A stretch of DNA of 64,000 nt from JBMOKU01 sp049324315 (lineage in GTDB: Bacteria; Bacillota; Clostridia; Peptostreptococcales; Thermotaleaceae). Each line of letters opens with the position of its first letter. The first letter of the stretch is position 1. Made by a program: the position numbers and the translations under genes. The notes below the pieces were generated by a model that was not told where the DNA came from, ran no database searches, and saw only the letters and a program-made list of their open reading frames with translations. Of this stretch, positions 1 to 8,635 are shown piece by piece. The stretch lies in NCBI GenBank assembly GCA_049324315.1, contig JBMOKU010000053.1, positions 62,001-126,000 on the forward strand, given 5' to 3'.

Positions 1-927
1 GACGATTTAAAAATAGAAATTCGTAATAAAATCACTGAAGATTGGAATAATATAGAAATCAATGATATCGTTTTGGAAATCGGAACAGATCAGAGAAGAT
101 TTATTGCTGCGGCAGTTAAGTCAACTTATAAGACCTATGGTGTTTTAGGACTTGAAACGGCAGTTTGTAAAGAAGATATTTTCTATAAAGATAATAGCGA
201 CCAATTACAATTCTTAGCAGAATTAAGTTCCATTGTCCTAGAAAGAGCATATTTAGAAGAAGTAAATGAACGATTGGTAATTGCTGAAGAGCAAAATAGA
301 ATAGCCAATGAGATTCATGACAGTACGCTGCAAAGATTATTTAGTATGTCTTGTGGTGTATTCGTTTTAGTGAAAAACATTGATAAAGTAACGAAAAAGC
401 AGATCAAAGAAGAGCTGGGGTTCGTTGGACATTCAATAGATACGGTGATAAGAGAATTAAGATCTACGATATATGGTCTTAGTTGGAAAAAAGAGGGCAT
501 TAACACTTTTGAGGAAGACGTTAATCATTATATCAACGAAATAAAAAGACTTAACAATGTAGACATTTGCTTTACAATCGAAGGAGATCAAGAATTATTA
601 TCATCAAGACAGAAAAAGGGATTTTATAGGATCATCTGTGAGGGTATTGGTAATGGCATACGTCATGGTAAAGCTACATCTTTAGAAATAGTACTCCATA
701 TTGATATCAATAATATTCAACTAAATATATCCGATAATGGAGCTGGTTTTAATTACACCGAAGTCATGAATGATAAACGGAAGGGGCTTGGAATCAGAAA
801 TATTCATCATTTAGTTTATTCTCTAAATGGAAAGATACTTTTCGATAGTGTAGCGGGGCAAGGAACGATTATCAATGTTGTCATTCCGCGTGGTATTGGA
901 ATGATTGATAAGGAGGAAGCGGTATGA
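1..927 (+). CDS. Sensor histidine kinase, NarL/LiaS type (5' end outside window)
   Basis: This is the kinase of a two-component system. The frame is open from base 1, so the true start lies upstream. The visible part begins with a GAF-like segment, then a HisKA_3 dimerisation helix with the phosphoacceptor His at visible residue 106 (IANEIHDSTLQ), then a HATPase domain with an N-box (EGIGNGIRHG) and a G-box (DNGAGF, later KGLGIRNI). No membrane segment is seen in the visible part, so it may be soluble or its sensor may be upstream. Its end overlaps the response regulator start by 4 bases (ATGA), so the two are translationally coupled. Its position just upstream of SipW-type genes suggests that it controls them (inference). 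Signal unknown. Confidence 0.9.
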   Translation, partial: DDLKIEIRNKITEDWNNIEINDIVLEIGTDQRRFIAAAVKSTYKTYGVLGLETAVCKEDIFYKDNSDQLQFLAELSSIVLERAYLEEVNERLVIAEEQNRIANEIHDSTLQRLFSMSCGVFVLVKNIDKVTKKQIKEELGFVGHSIDTVIRELRSTIYGLSWKKEGINTFEEDVNHYINEIKRLNNVDICFTIEGDQELLSSRQKKGFYRIICEGIGNGIRHGKATSLEIVLHIDINNIQLNISDNGAGFNYTEVMNDKRKGLGIRNIHHLVYSLNGKILFDSVAGQGTIINVVIPRGIGMIDKEEAV

Positions 928-1544
928 AGATACTTGTCGTAGACGATCATCCATTAGTAAGAAAAGGGCTTATATCCATATTATCACTTGAAGAAGATAT
1001 TGTAGGAATACAAGAGGGGTGCAGCGTAAGAGAAGCAGTGGAGATGTTAACCAAGGAAACCTATGATATTGGCATCATAGATTTGAGGCTGGGTAAAGAA
1101 GATGGCTTAGAAATAGTCGATCAAGCAAATCAAAAAGGAGTAAGAACGAAGTTTGTTATCCTAACTTCATCCATGAGAAAAGAGGATTTTCAAAGAGCCC
1201 AGCAGGCGGGTGTCTATGGGTACATATTAAAAGAGGCTTTTACAGAGGATATTGTTTATGCATTACGAGTTGTCGATCGGGGAAAAAGATTTATTGACCC
1301 AGAAATCCTAGAATTTCAAAGCAATCAACAGGAAGATAAACAGTTGGATCAATTGACATCACGGGAGAAAGATGTACTTCTGGAGTTGGGAAATGGATTA
1401 AGTAATGAAGAAATTGCCGGGAAACTCTACATTTCGGAGCATACGGTAAAAAAGCATGTCAGCAATATATTGTCAAAGCTGGAATTAAATCACAGAACAC
1501 AAGCTGCATTGCTTGCAAAGGATGTAATACATCTACAGTTTTAA
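924..1544 (+). CDS. Response regulator, NarL/LuxR family
   Basis: DNA-binding partner of the preceding kinase. The N-terminal receiver domain has the acidic pair Asp7/Asp8, phosphoacceptor Asp53 (IIDLRLG), the Thr/Ser switch (ILTSS) and the conserved Lys in YILKEA. The C-terminal LuxR-type HTH covers about residues 140-206 (LTSREKDVLLELGNG, then SEHTVKKHVSNILSKL). The length of 206 aa is normal for the family. It overlaps the kinase by 4 bases. The next gene starts 62 bases downstream on the same strand, so the SipW-type genes may be read through from this operon or be its targets. The target is an inference from position only. Confidence 0.93.
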   Translation: MKILVVDDHPLVRKGLISILSLEEDIVGIQEGCSVREAVEMLTKETYDIGIIDLRLGKEDGLEIVDQANQKGVRTKFVILTSSMRKEDFQRAQQAGVYGYILKEAFTEDIVYALRVVDRGKRFIDPEILEFQSNQQEDKQLDQLTSREKDVLLELGNGLSNEEIAGKLYISEHTVKKHVSNILSKLELNHRTQAALLAKDVIHLQF

Positions 1545-1606
1545 ATCACGTAAATAGAAGAATACCAAGGATAGAAAACAAAAAATAAGAAAAGAGGTGG
1601 AGTTAA

Positions 1607-2098
1607 ATGATGAAAAAAAGTAGAAAAAAAACCAAGATAGTTCGAATTATGCCAATCATATGTATTGCAGCGATTGCTATGCTCAATGTAATGGGGGTAA
1701 GTTATGGTGTTTGGAATGAACGGATTAATACCAGGACTTCTCTGTCGACAGGATATATAGAACCTCATTTTACATATCAAGGGATTACCGACAATGGTAG
1801 TGGTCAACTAACTGTAGAATTGAAGGGGCGTACTTTAGAAATAACGGGGACGTGTTATCCTGATTTTAGTGGGAATATTTCCTTAAATGTTAGGAATTTA
1901 GGAACCTTACCAATAGTATATAAGGATTGGAAGATAGTAAACCCAGATGGAATTATAAATTCTATACAGGGCCTTGATAATCATACATTGTTACAGGAGA
2001 ACGTAGAAGGGAATATCTATATAGGTGTACAAGGCGATAGCAGTACTGGTGTACATTCTTTTAAACATGAACTTCAATTTGAACAAGGAGTTAGGTAG
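1607..2098 (+). CDS. SipW-dependent-type signal peptide protein (TasA/CalY-like)
   Basis: Secreted protein of 163 aa. The basic N-terminus (KKSRKKTK) is followed by a hydrophobic helix and the SipW-type cleavage region VSYGVWNERI, then a T/S-rich start of the mature protein (TRTSLSTGYIEPHF). This signal layout is known from TasA and camelysin precursors, which are cut by the ER-type signal peptidase SipW; such a peptidase is encoded at 2460. The mature part looks beta-rich (NISLNVRNLGTLPIVYKDW), as in TasA-family fibre or matrix proteins. The ATG at 1607 follows AGAGGTGGAG; a second ATG at 1610 is equally possible. Matrix or filament function is inferred from family. Confidence 0.8.
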   Translation: MMKKSRKKTKIVRIMPIICIAAIAMLNVMGVSYGVWNERINTRTSLSTGYIEPHFTYQGITDNGSGQLTVELKGRTLEITGTCYPDFSGNISLNVRNLGTLPIVYKDWKIVNPDGIINSIQGLDNHTLLQENVEGNIYIGVQGDSSTGVHSFKHELQFEQGVR

Positions 2099-2128
2099 AA
2101 TAATCAAAAAGGATATCAAAATTGACAA

Positions 2129-2152
2129 AAGCAGAAGCTTCAGCTTCTGCTT
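2129..2152 (+). promoter_or_regulatory. Intercistronic hairpin between two SipW-type precursor genes
   Basis: GCAGAAGC (2131-2138), loop TTCA, GCTTCTGC (2143-2150), extended by AA/TT, gives a perfect 10-bp stem. No T-run follows (TTAATGCC), so it is a poor intrinsic terminator. It may act as an mRNA processing or stability element between the genes. Confidence 0.45.
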
Positions 2153-2171
2153 AATGCCATGGAGTGGAGGT

Positions 2172-2402
2172 ATGAATGTGAAAAAGAAAATATGGATCAT
2201 TATACTATGTTTAGGATTGTCATTTATCATTATGTCAGGTGGATATGGACTTTGGCAGGAGAAGTTAGTAATTATAGGTAATATAGTAGTCGAACCGGAA
2301 CCAGAGGAAACGATAACTTTGCAAGAAGATAACCAGAATATGAATGGTTCGGGTGGGCAAGAAGGTGATTCATCAGGAGGAGCAGGAAGTACAACTGAGT
2401 AA
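2172..2402 (+). CDS. Very small SipW-dependent-type precursor, 76 aa
   Basis: The start is ATG 2172 behind GGAGTGGAGG. An upstream in-frame ATG at 2025 lies inside the previous gene and has no ribosome site. The protein has a short basic N-terminus (NVKKK), one hydrophobic helix, and a SipW-type junction SGGYGLWQEKL. The mature remainder is only about 50 residues: an acidic stretch (VVEPEPEETITL) and a Gly/Ser/Glu-rich tail ending STTE. No globular domain is visible. It lies between another SipW-type precursor and the signal peptidase gene, so it is probably processed by that enzyme. It could be a minor filament subunit, a nucleator or a peptide signal; nothing in the sequence decides this. 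Confidence 0.72.
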   Translation: MNVKKKIWIIILCLGLSFIIMSGGYGLWQEKLVIIGNIVVEPEPEETITLQEDNQNMNGSGGQEGDSSGGAGSTTE

Positions 2403-2459
2403 ATCATTGATGAGCATGGCTGTTAACAAATATATAATCCGTTACCATATGGAGGAGAA

Positions 2460-3662
2460 ATGATAGGGAGAGAAGCATTTTCGCTGACGACATCGTCAAG
2501 ATTAAGGTGTTTTGTTCTTGTGATCATCATGATATTTTTATACATCTTTGAGAATGGATCTGATTTATCCATAATGAACACGCGATTTTTCTACTATTTC
2601 ATAAAACCTTTATTATGGATTAGTACAGCTTTTATCGTTTGGACATTTCCAAATGTTCGGGCAAAGGGGCGATTGAAGCACAGAAAGATCTTGAATTTGT
2701 GGGCGTTTAACTTTGCTGTGATATATATCATTGTTTCTCTTATGGTCGGATTGATCGATGGGCTAGGAAAAAGCCCATACAGCCATACGCCTGCAGGTAT
2801 CTTAACAAATATTGCATATGTAGGATCGATGCTGATAGGAAGGGAATTGATCAGAAGCTATTTAGTAAATAATATAACGAAAAAAGAGAACTATCTTGTT
2901 TTCATAACTATTGCCGTTTTTATGACGATCACCAGCATATCTATCAAGAAATTTTGGGGGCTAAAAGAGTATAGTGATTCTCTGGAATTCATTGGGAAGT
3001 ACTTCGCTCCCGAATTTTGCCAAAATCTATTGGCGGTATATTTAGTCTATTTGGGAGGACCTCTGACATCCATTATTTATCTAGGTATTACACAAGGTTT
3101 CCATTGGCTTTCTCCCATACTGCCCAGTATGAAATGGATTACACAAGCATTGATAGGTATATTATGTCCTCTTTTTTTTCTCATGGCGATACAAAACATT
3201 TATTTGGGAGTATCTAAAGAAGTGAGCGTAAGGAAGCAGGATAAAGAAAATCCGTTAAGCTGGTTGATCACCAGTATTGTTTCCATAGCCCTTGTATGGT
3301 TTTCGGCAGGGGTGTTCCCCTTATATCCGTCAGTTATCGTAACAGGAAGCATGGAGCCCATGATTAAGCCCGGAGATGTGATCCTGGTGAAGAAGATTGA
3401 CGGAAATAATGTGCAGACGGGGGATGTTATTCAATTCAGAAAAGATAGTATTCTCATAGCTCATCGTGTGATAGAAGTAAAAGAAGTAGATAAAGGAAAA
3501 ATGTATCGGACACAAGGGGATAACAATTCAGGTCCGGATGTGGAACCGGTAAAGCCTGAAGACGTTAAAGGGAAAGTTATCTATGTGGCACCCAAAGTTG
3601 GATGGCCGACGTTGCTGATAAAAAGTAAGCAGGACATTGATCTGAAAGAAATTGTATTCTAA
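2460..3662 (+). CDS. Signal peptidase I, ER/SipW type, fused to an N-terminal multi-span membrane domain
   Basis: The C-terminal ~110 residues are an S26B (ER-type) signal peptidase: nucleophile Ser297 in VTGSMEPMIKPGD, His335 in IAHRVIEV (ER-type enzymes use His rather than Lys), and the Asp motif GDNNSGPD (Asp360). Residues 1 to ~285 form several hydrophobic spans, far longer than the usual one or two membrane segments of SipW (~190 aa in total). ATG 2460 follows GGAGGAG. Three precursors with SipW-type signal peptides surround it (1607, 2172, 3963), so it is very likely their dedicated processing enzyme. The role of the membrane domain is unknown; it could hold or present substrates. Confidence 0.88.
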   Translation: MIGREAFSLTTSSRLRCFVLVIIMIFLYIFENGSDLSIMNTRFFYYFIKPLLWISTAFIVWTFPNVRAKGRLKHRKILNLWAFNFAVIYIIVSLMVGLIDGLGKSPYSHTPAGILTNIAYVGSMLIGRELIRSYLVNNITKKENYLVFITIAVFMTITSISIKKFWGLKEYSDSLEFIGKYFAPEFCQNLLAVYLVYLGGPLTSIIYLGITQGFHWLSPILPSMKWITQALIGILCPLFFLMAIQNIYLGVSKEVSVRKQDKENPLSWLITSIVSIALVWFSAGVFPLYPSVIVTGSMEPMIKPGDVILVKKIDGNNVQTGDVIQFRKDSILIAHRVIEVKEVDKGKMYRTQGDNNSGPDVEPVKPEDVKGKVIYVAPKVGWPTLLIKSKQDIDLKEIVF

Positions 3663-3670
3663 TCATAAAG

Positions 3671-3700
3671 GCAGGGATAAGTACCCTGCTGTTTATTTTT
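3671..3700 (+). terminator. Rho-independent terminator after the signal peptidase gene
   Basis: Stem GCAGGG/CCCTGC (3671-3676 with 3684-3689), 7-base loop, then TGTTTATTTTT. It lies 9 bases after the stop codon. Confidence 0.75.
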
Positions 3701-3962
3701 AAAAATCACTGGAAAACTGGTAACCACAGAGTATGACCATAGCGGATTTTGTTGATATGGTACATAAGTAGTAGATGGATAACGAAAAGGTACTAGGTAA
3801 AGGTTGCAAAAGTACTACGAAGATAGCAATAAATACTATTCTTTAGCGGGGAGAAAAGATATGGAAAAAAACTTAAAATGAATTATGGAAGAGATTGTTA
3901 AGCTGGTTTTACATCTTGCTTATGGTCTTTGAATTGTAAAATGAGAAAAAGGAGAGAGGTAA
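3701..3962. other. Intergenic stretch without a recognisable gene
   Basis: AT-rich spacer between the signal peptidase terminator and the next SipW-type gene. Only very short open frames (about 12 codons) are present. It should contain the promoter of the gene at 3963, but no convincing -35/-10 pair was found by eye. Confidence 0.6.
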
Positions 3963-4742
3963 ATGAAAAGAACAAAATTTCTTGCATTGGCACTTGTAGT
4001 AGCCATTATGCTAATGGGTGCCGGGTATGCAGCATGGACCGACAGAATCGTAGTGAAAAGTACTGTTGAGACTGGTACTGTGGACGTGGGTATTTATACT
4101 AGGATCGAAGGCGAGGGAGGACCTGATTTACCAAGATATGAGATAACGGATCCTGAAGTTAATGAGTGGATTGAAGCAAATCTTGAGCATAATAATAAAA
4201 CTGCTTTGTTTACATTTAGTAATCTATACCCAGGAGCAGAAGTGGGTAGTGTATTAATCGCACGCAACAATGGTACGCTTCCTGTAAGAATATCTGAGGT
4301 AACAGTTGAAGCTACAAATCCAGATGGCGTAACTCAAGCTGATACATACCTGTATGACAACATGGAAGTTGACGTTGTTATGCACACAATTGATAGGGGA
4401 GAAGGAGTAGCTAATTGGAATCCATTGCTTGATGTTTCCGAAATAACACTTAGTCAATTGGAGGCAGAACTAGACGCTAACTTAATAGGCACCGTGTTAA
4501 TGCCGGGAGATGAATTAGGAACGATTGATGTTGATGGAAACCTGAGACAGAGCTTGACATTCAGACTGGATGATTCAGGTGAGCGTTTTGGGACAGTGGA
4601 AAAGTATGATACTGTAACAGATTCTCCGTTAGAAAATGAATTAGAGGATATGGAACATCAAGGTGAGAATGAAGGAGTTATTGTTACGATAACGTTTGAT
4701 TTTGAGCAAGCGCCAGATGAGCCTAAGCCAGTTCAACCATAA
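3963..4742 (+). CDS. SipW-dependent-type signal peptide protein (camelysin/TasA family), main candidate subunit
   Basis: Secreted protein of 259 aa with a classical SipW-type leader: MKRTKFLALALVVAI, then GAGYAAWTDRIVVKST and a mature start VETGTVDVGIYTR. The mature part contains TasA/CalY-like signatures: FSNLYPGAEVGSVLIARNNG (a run of the form LxPGxxxxxxxxxxNxG) and beta strands with Asn/Gly turns. ATG 3963 follows GGAGAGG. The gene has its own upstream spacer and a strong downstream terminator, so it may be expressed separately and more strongly than the two small precursors. By family it may form extracellular fibres or act as a matrix component; this is inferred. Confidence 0.82.
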   Translation: MKRTKFLALALVVAIMLMGAGYAAWTDRIVVKSTVETGTVDVGIYTRIEGEGGPDLPRYEITDPEVNEWIEANLEHNNKTALFTFSNLYPGAEVGSVLIARNNGTLPVRISEVTVEATNPDGVTQADTYLYDNMEVDVVMHTIDRGEGVANWNPLLDVSEITLSQLEAELDANLIGTVLMPGDELGTIDVDGNLRQSLTFRLDDSGERFGTVEKYDTVTDSPLENELEDMEHQGENEGVIVTITFDFEQAPDEPKPVQP

Positions 4743-4776
4743 TAGTAACGTAAAATATTTAATAGACTCCATGGTG

Positions 4777-4812
4777 ACAGAGTCAGTTTTTCTGGCTCTG
4801 TTATAATTTTCA
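4777..4812 (+). terminator. Rho-independent terminator after the camelysin/TasA-like gene
   Basis: ACAGAGTCAG (4777-4786) pairs with CTGGCTCTGT (4792-4801) with one G-T pair; a TTTTT loop and a TATAATTTT tail complete it. Confidence 0.8.
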
Positions 4813-4890
4813 AATTAATAAAAATAATGGTAGGAAAAATAAAGGATTATGTAGAATATACCTCTAAACATAGTGTGGGAGTGGACATAC

Positions 4891-6069
4891 GTGAAACGAA
4901 GTATAAACAAACATGTAAGAGTGAGCTTGATTGTGAGTGTTGTGGTTGTTATCAGTATCCTTTCTTTTTTTCTATATGAGGAGATTAATCATCCGGGTTT
5001 TAAAGAGGAGAAAATATCGCTATACAGCTATAATCATAGGGCTCAAGTAAATTATAGGGTGTATTTAAAACCCAATATGTTACATAGTGAAGAGAGTATG
5101 GGAGAAGGAACTACCTATATATCTGAATTTATCAATTACATCAATACATTTTTCAAGTATGAATTTGAGGGTGAAGAAATAGCGGATATCCAAGGGGATT
5201 ATCAGATCACTACAGTTGTAGAAGGTTTTACTGGAGAGGGAGAAAAATATAAAACAATTTGGAAAAAGATGTATATACTTCAGGATACAACTCCTTTTCA
5301 GGTTGAGGATAAGAGGATTTTGATACAAAAAGAAATTCCATTAAACTTTAATGAATATAATAATTTTGTAAAAAAAATAATTGAAGATACGAAAATTGGA
5401 AGTCCAGTGAAAATGACGGTTTTTTGGGATGTGAATATTGCGGCAAAAACGGATAAAGGAGTGATTAAAGAAAAAATAGTACCTACAATGGAAATTCCTT
5501 TAAACAGAAGTTATTTTGAAATCACAGGAGATCTTATTCAAGAAAAGCCAGGGAAAATAGAAAAGACCGAGCAGGTGCAGCTACCTGTGAACAATAAAGT
5601 TGTTATTATTTATAGCTGTATGATTAGCGCGTTAGCAATACTATTGATTTTTTTGATCTTTTTTACTGAGGAAAGAAAGGCTACAGATCCATTGAAAAAA
5701 ACCATAAAACAGATATTGAAAAAGCATGGAGATCGATTGGTAGCTTTAAATAGTGAAGCAGCAGTTACGTGTGATAGTCTTAGTGAGGTAAACTCCATGG
5801 ATGATTTGGTTCGTATTGCCGATGAAATAGGGAAACCCATCATGTATAGATACAGTCAAAACCTTAAGGATATTTCTAAGTTTTATGTCATAGATGATGC
5901 GAACATATATTTTTTTAAGCTGATAGAGAAGATACCGGAGGAAACTTTGCCAGAGCAAAAAGAAAACATGAGATTGAAGGGGCGTATATTTCAATTTATA
6001 AAAGTATTTTCAAGGAAAAGAAATAAATTATCGAATGTTCATGAAATGGAATCGGAAAAAAACGCATAA
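4891..6069 (+). CDS. DUF5305-type membrane protein
   Basis: Protein of about 392 aa. GTG 4891 is preferred over the in-frame GTG 4873 because GGGAGTGG lies 7-13 bases upstream of it. Layout: basic N-terminus (KRSINKHVR), transmembrane helix (about residues 12-32), an extracellular beta-rich region of ~200 residues (ALKPN-like segment VYLKPNMLHSEE, paired strands), a second helix (VIIYSCMISALAILLIFLIF) and a cytosolic C-terminal ~120 residues. This two-span layout matches DUF5305, a family of unknown function that is found next to SipW-type systems. It may be an assembly or anchoring partner of the SipW-processed proteins; that is inferred from context. Confidence 0.7.
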   Translation: MKRSINKHVRVSLIVSVVVVISILSFFLYEEINHPGFKEEKISLYSYNHRAQVNYRVYLKPNMLHSEESMGEGTTYISEFINYINTFFKYEFEGEEIADIQGDYQITTVVEGFTGEGEKYKTIWKKMYILQDTTPFQVEDKRILIQKEIPLNFNEYNNFVKKIIEDTKIGSPVKMTVFWDVNIAAKTDKGVIKEKIVPTMEIPLNRSYFEITGDLIQEKPGKIEKTEQVQLPVNNKVVIIYSCMISALAILLIFLIFFTEERKATDPLKKTIKQILKKHGDRLVALNSEAAVTCDSLSEVNSMDDLVRIADEIGKPIMYRYSQNLKDISKFYVIDDANIYFFKLIEKIPEETLPEQKENMRLKGRIFQFIKVFSRKRNKLSNVHEMESEKNA

Positions 6070-6087
6070 CATCTTGATGAAGATACT

Positions 6088-6112
6088 GCAGAGCTTCGGC
6101 TCTGCGTTTTTG
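6088..6112 (+). terminator. Rho-independent terminator with TTCG tetraloop
   Basis: GCAGAGC-TTCG-GCTCTGC (6088-6105), then GTTTTTGTT. It lies 18 bases after the DUF5305 gene stop. Confidence 0.88.
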
Positions 6113-6316
6113 TTATGTGGAAGAACGAAAAGACAGAAGCAGCCAACTTGCAAAGATTTCGGGATGAAAGAACCATGGGATTGTAATTCTTTCAGCATAA
6201 ATTACTCAAAAGTATTATTACAAAGTAGTCTTATGGATGGAGGAAAATCTTTGTAGAATATTTAAAATGAGAATGTATTCGTATATCTAATACAGGACGA
6301 AAGAGGGGTGAAAGAA

Positions 6317-7549
6317 ATGAAAAAGAAGAAAAATATATTTATGACAATCTTCGAGATGATTGTCCTCGTACTTGTAGTAGGCTATTTTGCCAACATTATG
6401 ATTGGGAGTACCTATGCCACTCAAAATCAGAATAGGCCGGATGTCATCGTTACAATCAAACCAGATAATTCAAAGGGACACATTACAACGGAAGGGAATT
6501 TATTCGGAAACGATTTATGGTACCCGGATAAGAAAGACAGTGGTGTTATAAGAATTGACAATCAATTTAAAAGTATAGAGGTATCTAATTTAGGACTAAA
6601 GGTGGAGATAAGAAAAAATGGTCAACCGATTGATGAAAGTGATGATGTCTATACATCTTTCATACGAAATATGAGAATAACGATAGAGAAGGGCAAAGTC
6701 CTTAGCTTTAGTAATAACATTTTAGTGGATAGCTTACCTATAGGAGAACTGTTAAATGGGTATAAACTAAACGACAACAGCCAATTTACTGTTGATAGAA
6801 ATGATACAGTCGACCTAAAATATACACTTCATATGGATGAAAACGCAGGGAATGAACTCCAAGGAATCACTGCAGATATCTTTTTCCAAATCAACGTTGA
6901 AGAGGATACAACGAATATACCATCAGATGATGACGATAATGACGATAATGACAACGATAACGATAATAACGTCAATCTACTGGTAGAAGAACCTCAAGAA
7001 GTTATCCCTGATCTTCCGGGTCATTGGGCCCATGATTGTATCATTGCGCTGCTAGAGCATGGAATTATCGAGGGTTATCCAGATGGTACCATTAAGCCTG
7101 ATAATTACATAACCAGAGCTGAAGCAGCAGCCCTTGTTGCAAAAGCATTGCAGCTTGAGGAAAAGAGTCAAAGTATAGTAAGCTATACTGATGACATACC
7201 TGCATGGGCAAGAGGATATATCTATGCAACGTCGGATAGAGATATATTTAGAGGATATCTGGACGGAACCTTTAGACCAGGCAAGTATATCACAAGGGAA
7301 GAGATGACAACCGTTCTAATAAAAGCATTTAATAGAAAACTACAGGAAGATATGAAACTCAACTTCCCTGATAATGATGATATTGGTCTTTGGGCAGAGG
7401 AATATGTGAAGGCATCTGTACAGCATGAAGTGATTTCAGGATATCCGGATGGAACATTCAAACCAAAGAACAACATCACCAGAGCAGAAGCATTTACAAT
7501 TATATGTAAATTGCTGGGCTATCATGCAGAACATAATGTAACAAACTAA
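6317..7549 (+). CDS. Secreted protein with acidic linker and three C-terminal SLH domains
   Basis: About 410 aa. ATG 6317 is chosen over GTG 6308 because GAGGGGTGA precedes it at good spacing. The N-terminus has a KKKK patch and a hydrophobic signal helix (FEMIVLVLVVGYFANIMIG). The region to ~residue 200 is a beta-rich domain resembling the mature parts of the SipW-type proteins upstream (VDLKYTLHMDENAGNELQGI). An Asp/Asn-rich linker (DDDDNDDNDNDN) leads to three SLH domains (HWAHDCIIALLEHGIIEGYP, PAWARGYIYATSDRDIFRGY, LWAEEYVKASVQHEVISGYP), which by family bind pyruvylated wall polymer. It may anchor the SipW-type products to the cell wall (inference). Confidence 0.85.
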   Translation: MKKKKNIFMTIFEMIVLVLVVGYFANIMIGSTYATQNQNRPDVIVTIKPDNSKGHITTEGNLFGNDLWYPDKKDSGVIRIDNQFKSIEVSNLGLKVEIRKNGQPIDESDDVYTSFIRNMRITIEKGKVLSFSNNILVDSLPIGELLNGYKLNDNSQFTVDRNDTVDLKYTLHMDENAGNELQGITADIFFQINVEEDTTNIPSDDDDNDDNDNDNDNNVNLLVEEPQEVIPDLPGHWAHDCIIALLEHGIIEGYPDGTIKPDNYITRAEAAALVAKALQLEEKSQSIVSYTDDIPAWARGYIYATSDRDIFRGYLDGTFRPGKYITREEMTTVLIKAFNRKLQEDMKLNFPDNDDIGLWAEEYVKASVQHEVISGYPDGTFKPKNNITRAEAFTIICKLLGYHAEHNVTN

Positions 7550-7574
7550 AAATAAATAGAATGAAGTGAATCAC

Positions 7575-7610
7575 AAATGGGGCATCACAGCGATAGCCCC
7601 ATTTCTATTT
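7575..7610 (+). terminator. Rho-independent terminator after the SLH gene
   Basis: AAATGGGGC (7575-7583) pairs perfectly with GCCCCATTT (7596-7604), followed by CTATTT. It separates the SipW locus from ispE. Confidence 0.82.
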
Positions 7611-7756
7611 GCTTATGATAGGACATATTACTTTTTTTTACCAATATCAATTCTTTTTTTCATTTATGCAGGATTTTACGGGCAAATATATAATATAATA
7701 AATATTGTATACAACATCATTTTTGGTAAGTGTCTTAACAAAGGAGAATTATTTAG

Positions 7757-8635
7757 ATGGAACAGTTACAGGAACTGAAGCTGAAAGCCAGGGCAAAAAT
7801 CAATATTTCGTTAGATGTATTAGGAAAAAGACCTGATGGTTATCATGAAGTCAGGATGATTATGCAGCAAATTGATTTATATGATGAAATCGTGATCCAA
7901 GAAATCCAACAAGGTATCCGTGTCCGAAGTAATTTGGATTTTTTGCCATGTGATGAAGGGAACCTTGCTTACAGGGCTGCTCGGCTAATGCAACAAACTT
8001 ATGGAATCAATAAAGGCGTAGAGATATTTATTCAAAAGCAAATACCTGTGGCTGCCGGATTGGCTGGTGGAAGCACCGATGCTGCAGCGGTATTGACAGG
8101 CCTGAACCAATTATGGAATATCGGGGCATCGAAGCAGGAACTGATGAATGTAGGATTAAAGCTGGGTGCAGATGTACCTTTCTGTATCTTGGGAGGTGCA
8201 GCGCTGGCAGAAGGGATTGGTGAAAAACTAACGGCCATCGATGGGTTGGAAAACGTTTGGATTGTGTTATCTAAGCCAAACTTAGGCGTTTCAACAGCAG
8301 AAGTCTATAAAAATCTGGAGTTGGAAAAAATAGAAAAGCATCCGGATACGGAAGCAATCATGGAAGCCATGAAAAACAATCAGCTTCAGAAGGTAGCGTC
8401 TAATCTGTGTAATGTTTTAGAAAGTGTGACCGAAAACCTATGTCCCATTGTCAAAGACATCAAAAGGCGAATGCTTGAGTATCAAGCCTTAGGAAGTCTC
8501 ATGAGCGGCAGCGGACCTACGGTATTCGGTATCTATAAGGATTATCAAAAAGCAAAAAATGCCTATGATAATTTGAGTAAAGTATATAAACAAACATTTG
8601 TGGTAAAAACATATAGTGAGGTGGAAGAACTATGA
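7757..8635 (+). CDS. ispE: 4-diphosphocytidyl-2-C-methyl-D-erythritol kinase
   Basis: GHMP kinase of the MEP isoprenoid pathway; it phosphorylates the 2-hydroxyl of CDP-ME with ATP. The 292-aa length is normal. Family signatures visible: N-terminal ARAKINISLDVLGKRPDGYH, the glycine-rich ATP loop PVAAGLAGGSTDAAAVL, GADVPFCILGG, and the C-terminal GSLMSGSGPTVFG. ATG 7757 follows AAGGAG. Its stop overlaps the start of the GntR gene (ATGA), a pairing that suggests co-translation of the two. Isoprenoids from this pathway would also supply the polyprenyl carriers used by membrane transferases in the window. Confidence 0.96.
   Translation: MEQLQELKLKARAKINISLDVLGKRPDGYHEVRMIMQQIDLYDEIVIQEIQQGIRVRSNLDFLPCDEGNLAYRAARLMQQTYGINKGVEIFIQKQIPVAAGLAGGSTDAAAVLTGLNQLWNIGASKQELMNVGLKLGADVPFCILGGAALAEGIGEKLTAIDGLENVWIVLSKPNLGVSTAEVYKNLELEKIEKHPDTEAIMEAMKNNQLQKVASNLCNVLESVTENLCPIVKDIKRRMLEYQALGSLMSGSGPTVFGIYKDYQKAKNAYDNLSKVYKQTFVVKTYSEVEEL

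Noticed and set aside
7566..7778. 70-codon open frame upstream of ispE
   Set aside because: It overlaps the SLH-gene terminator and the ispE ribosome site, has no ribosome site of its own, and its composition is that of AT-rich spacer.
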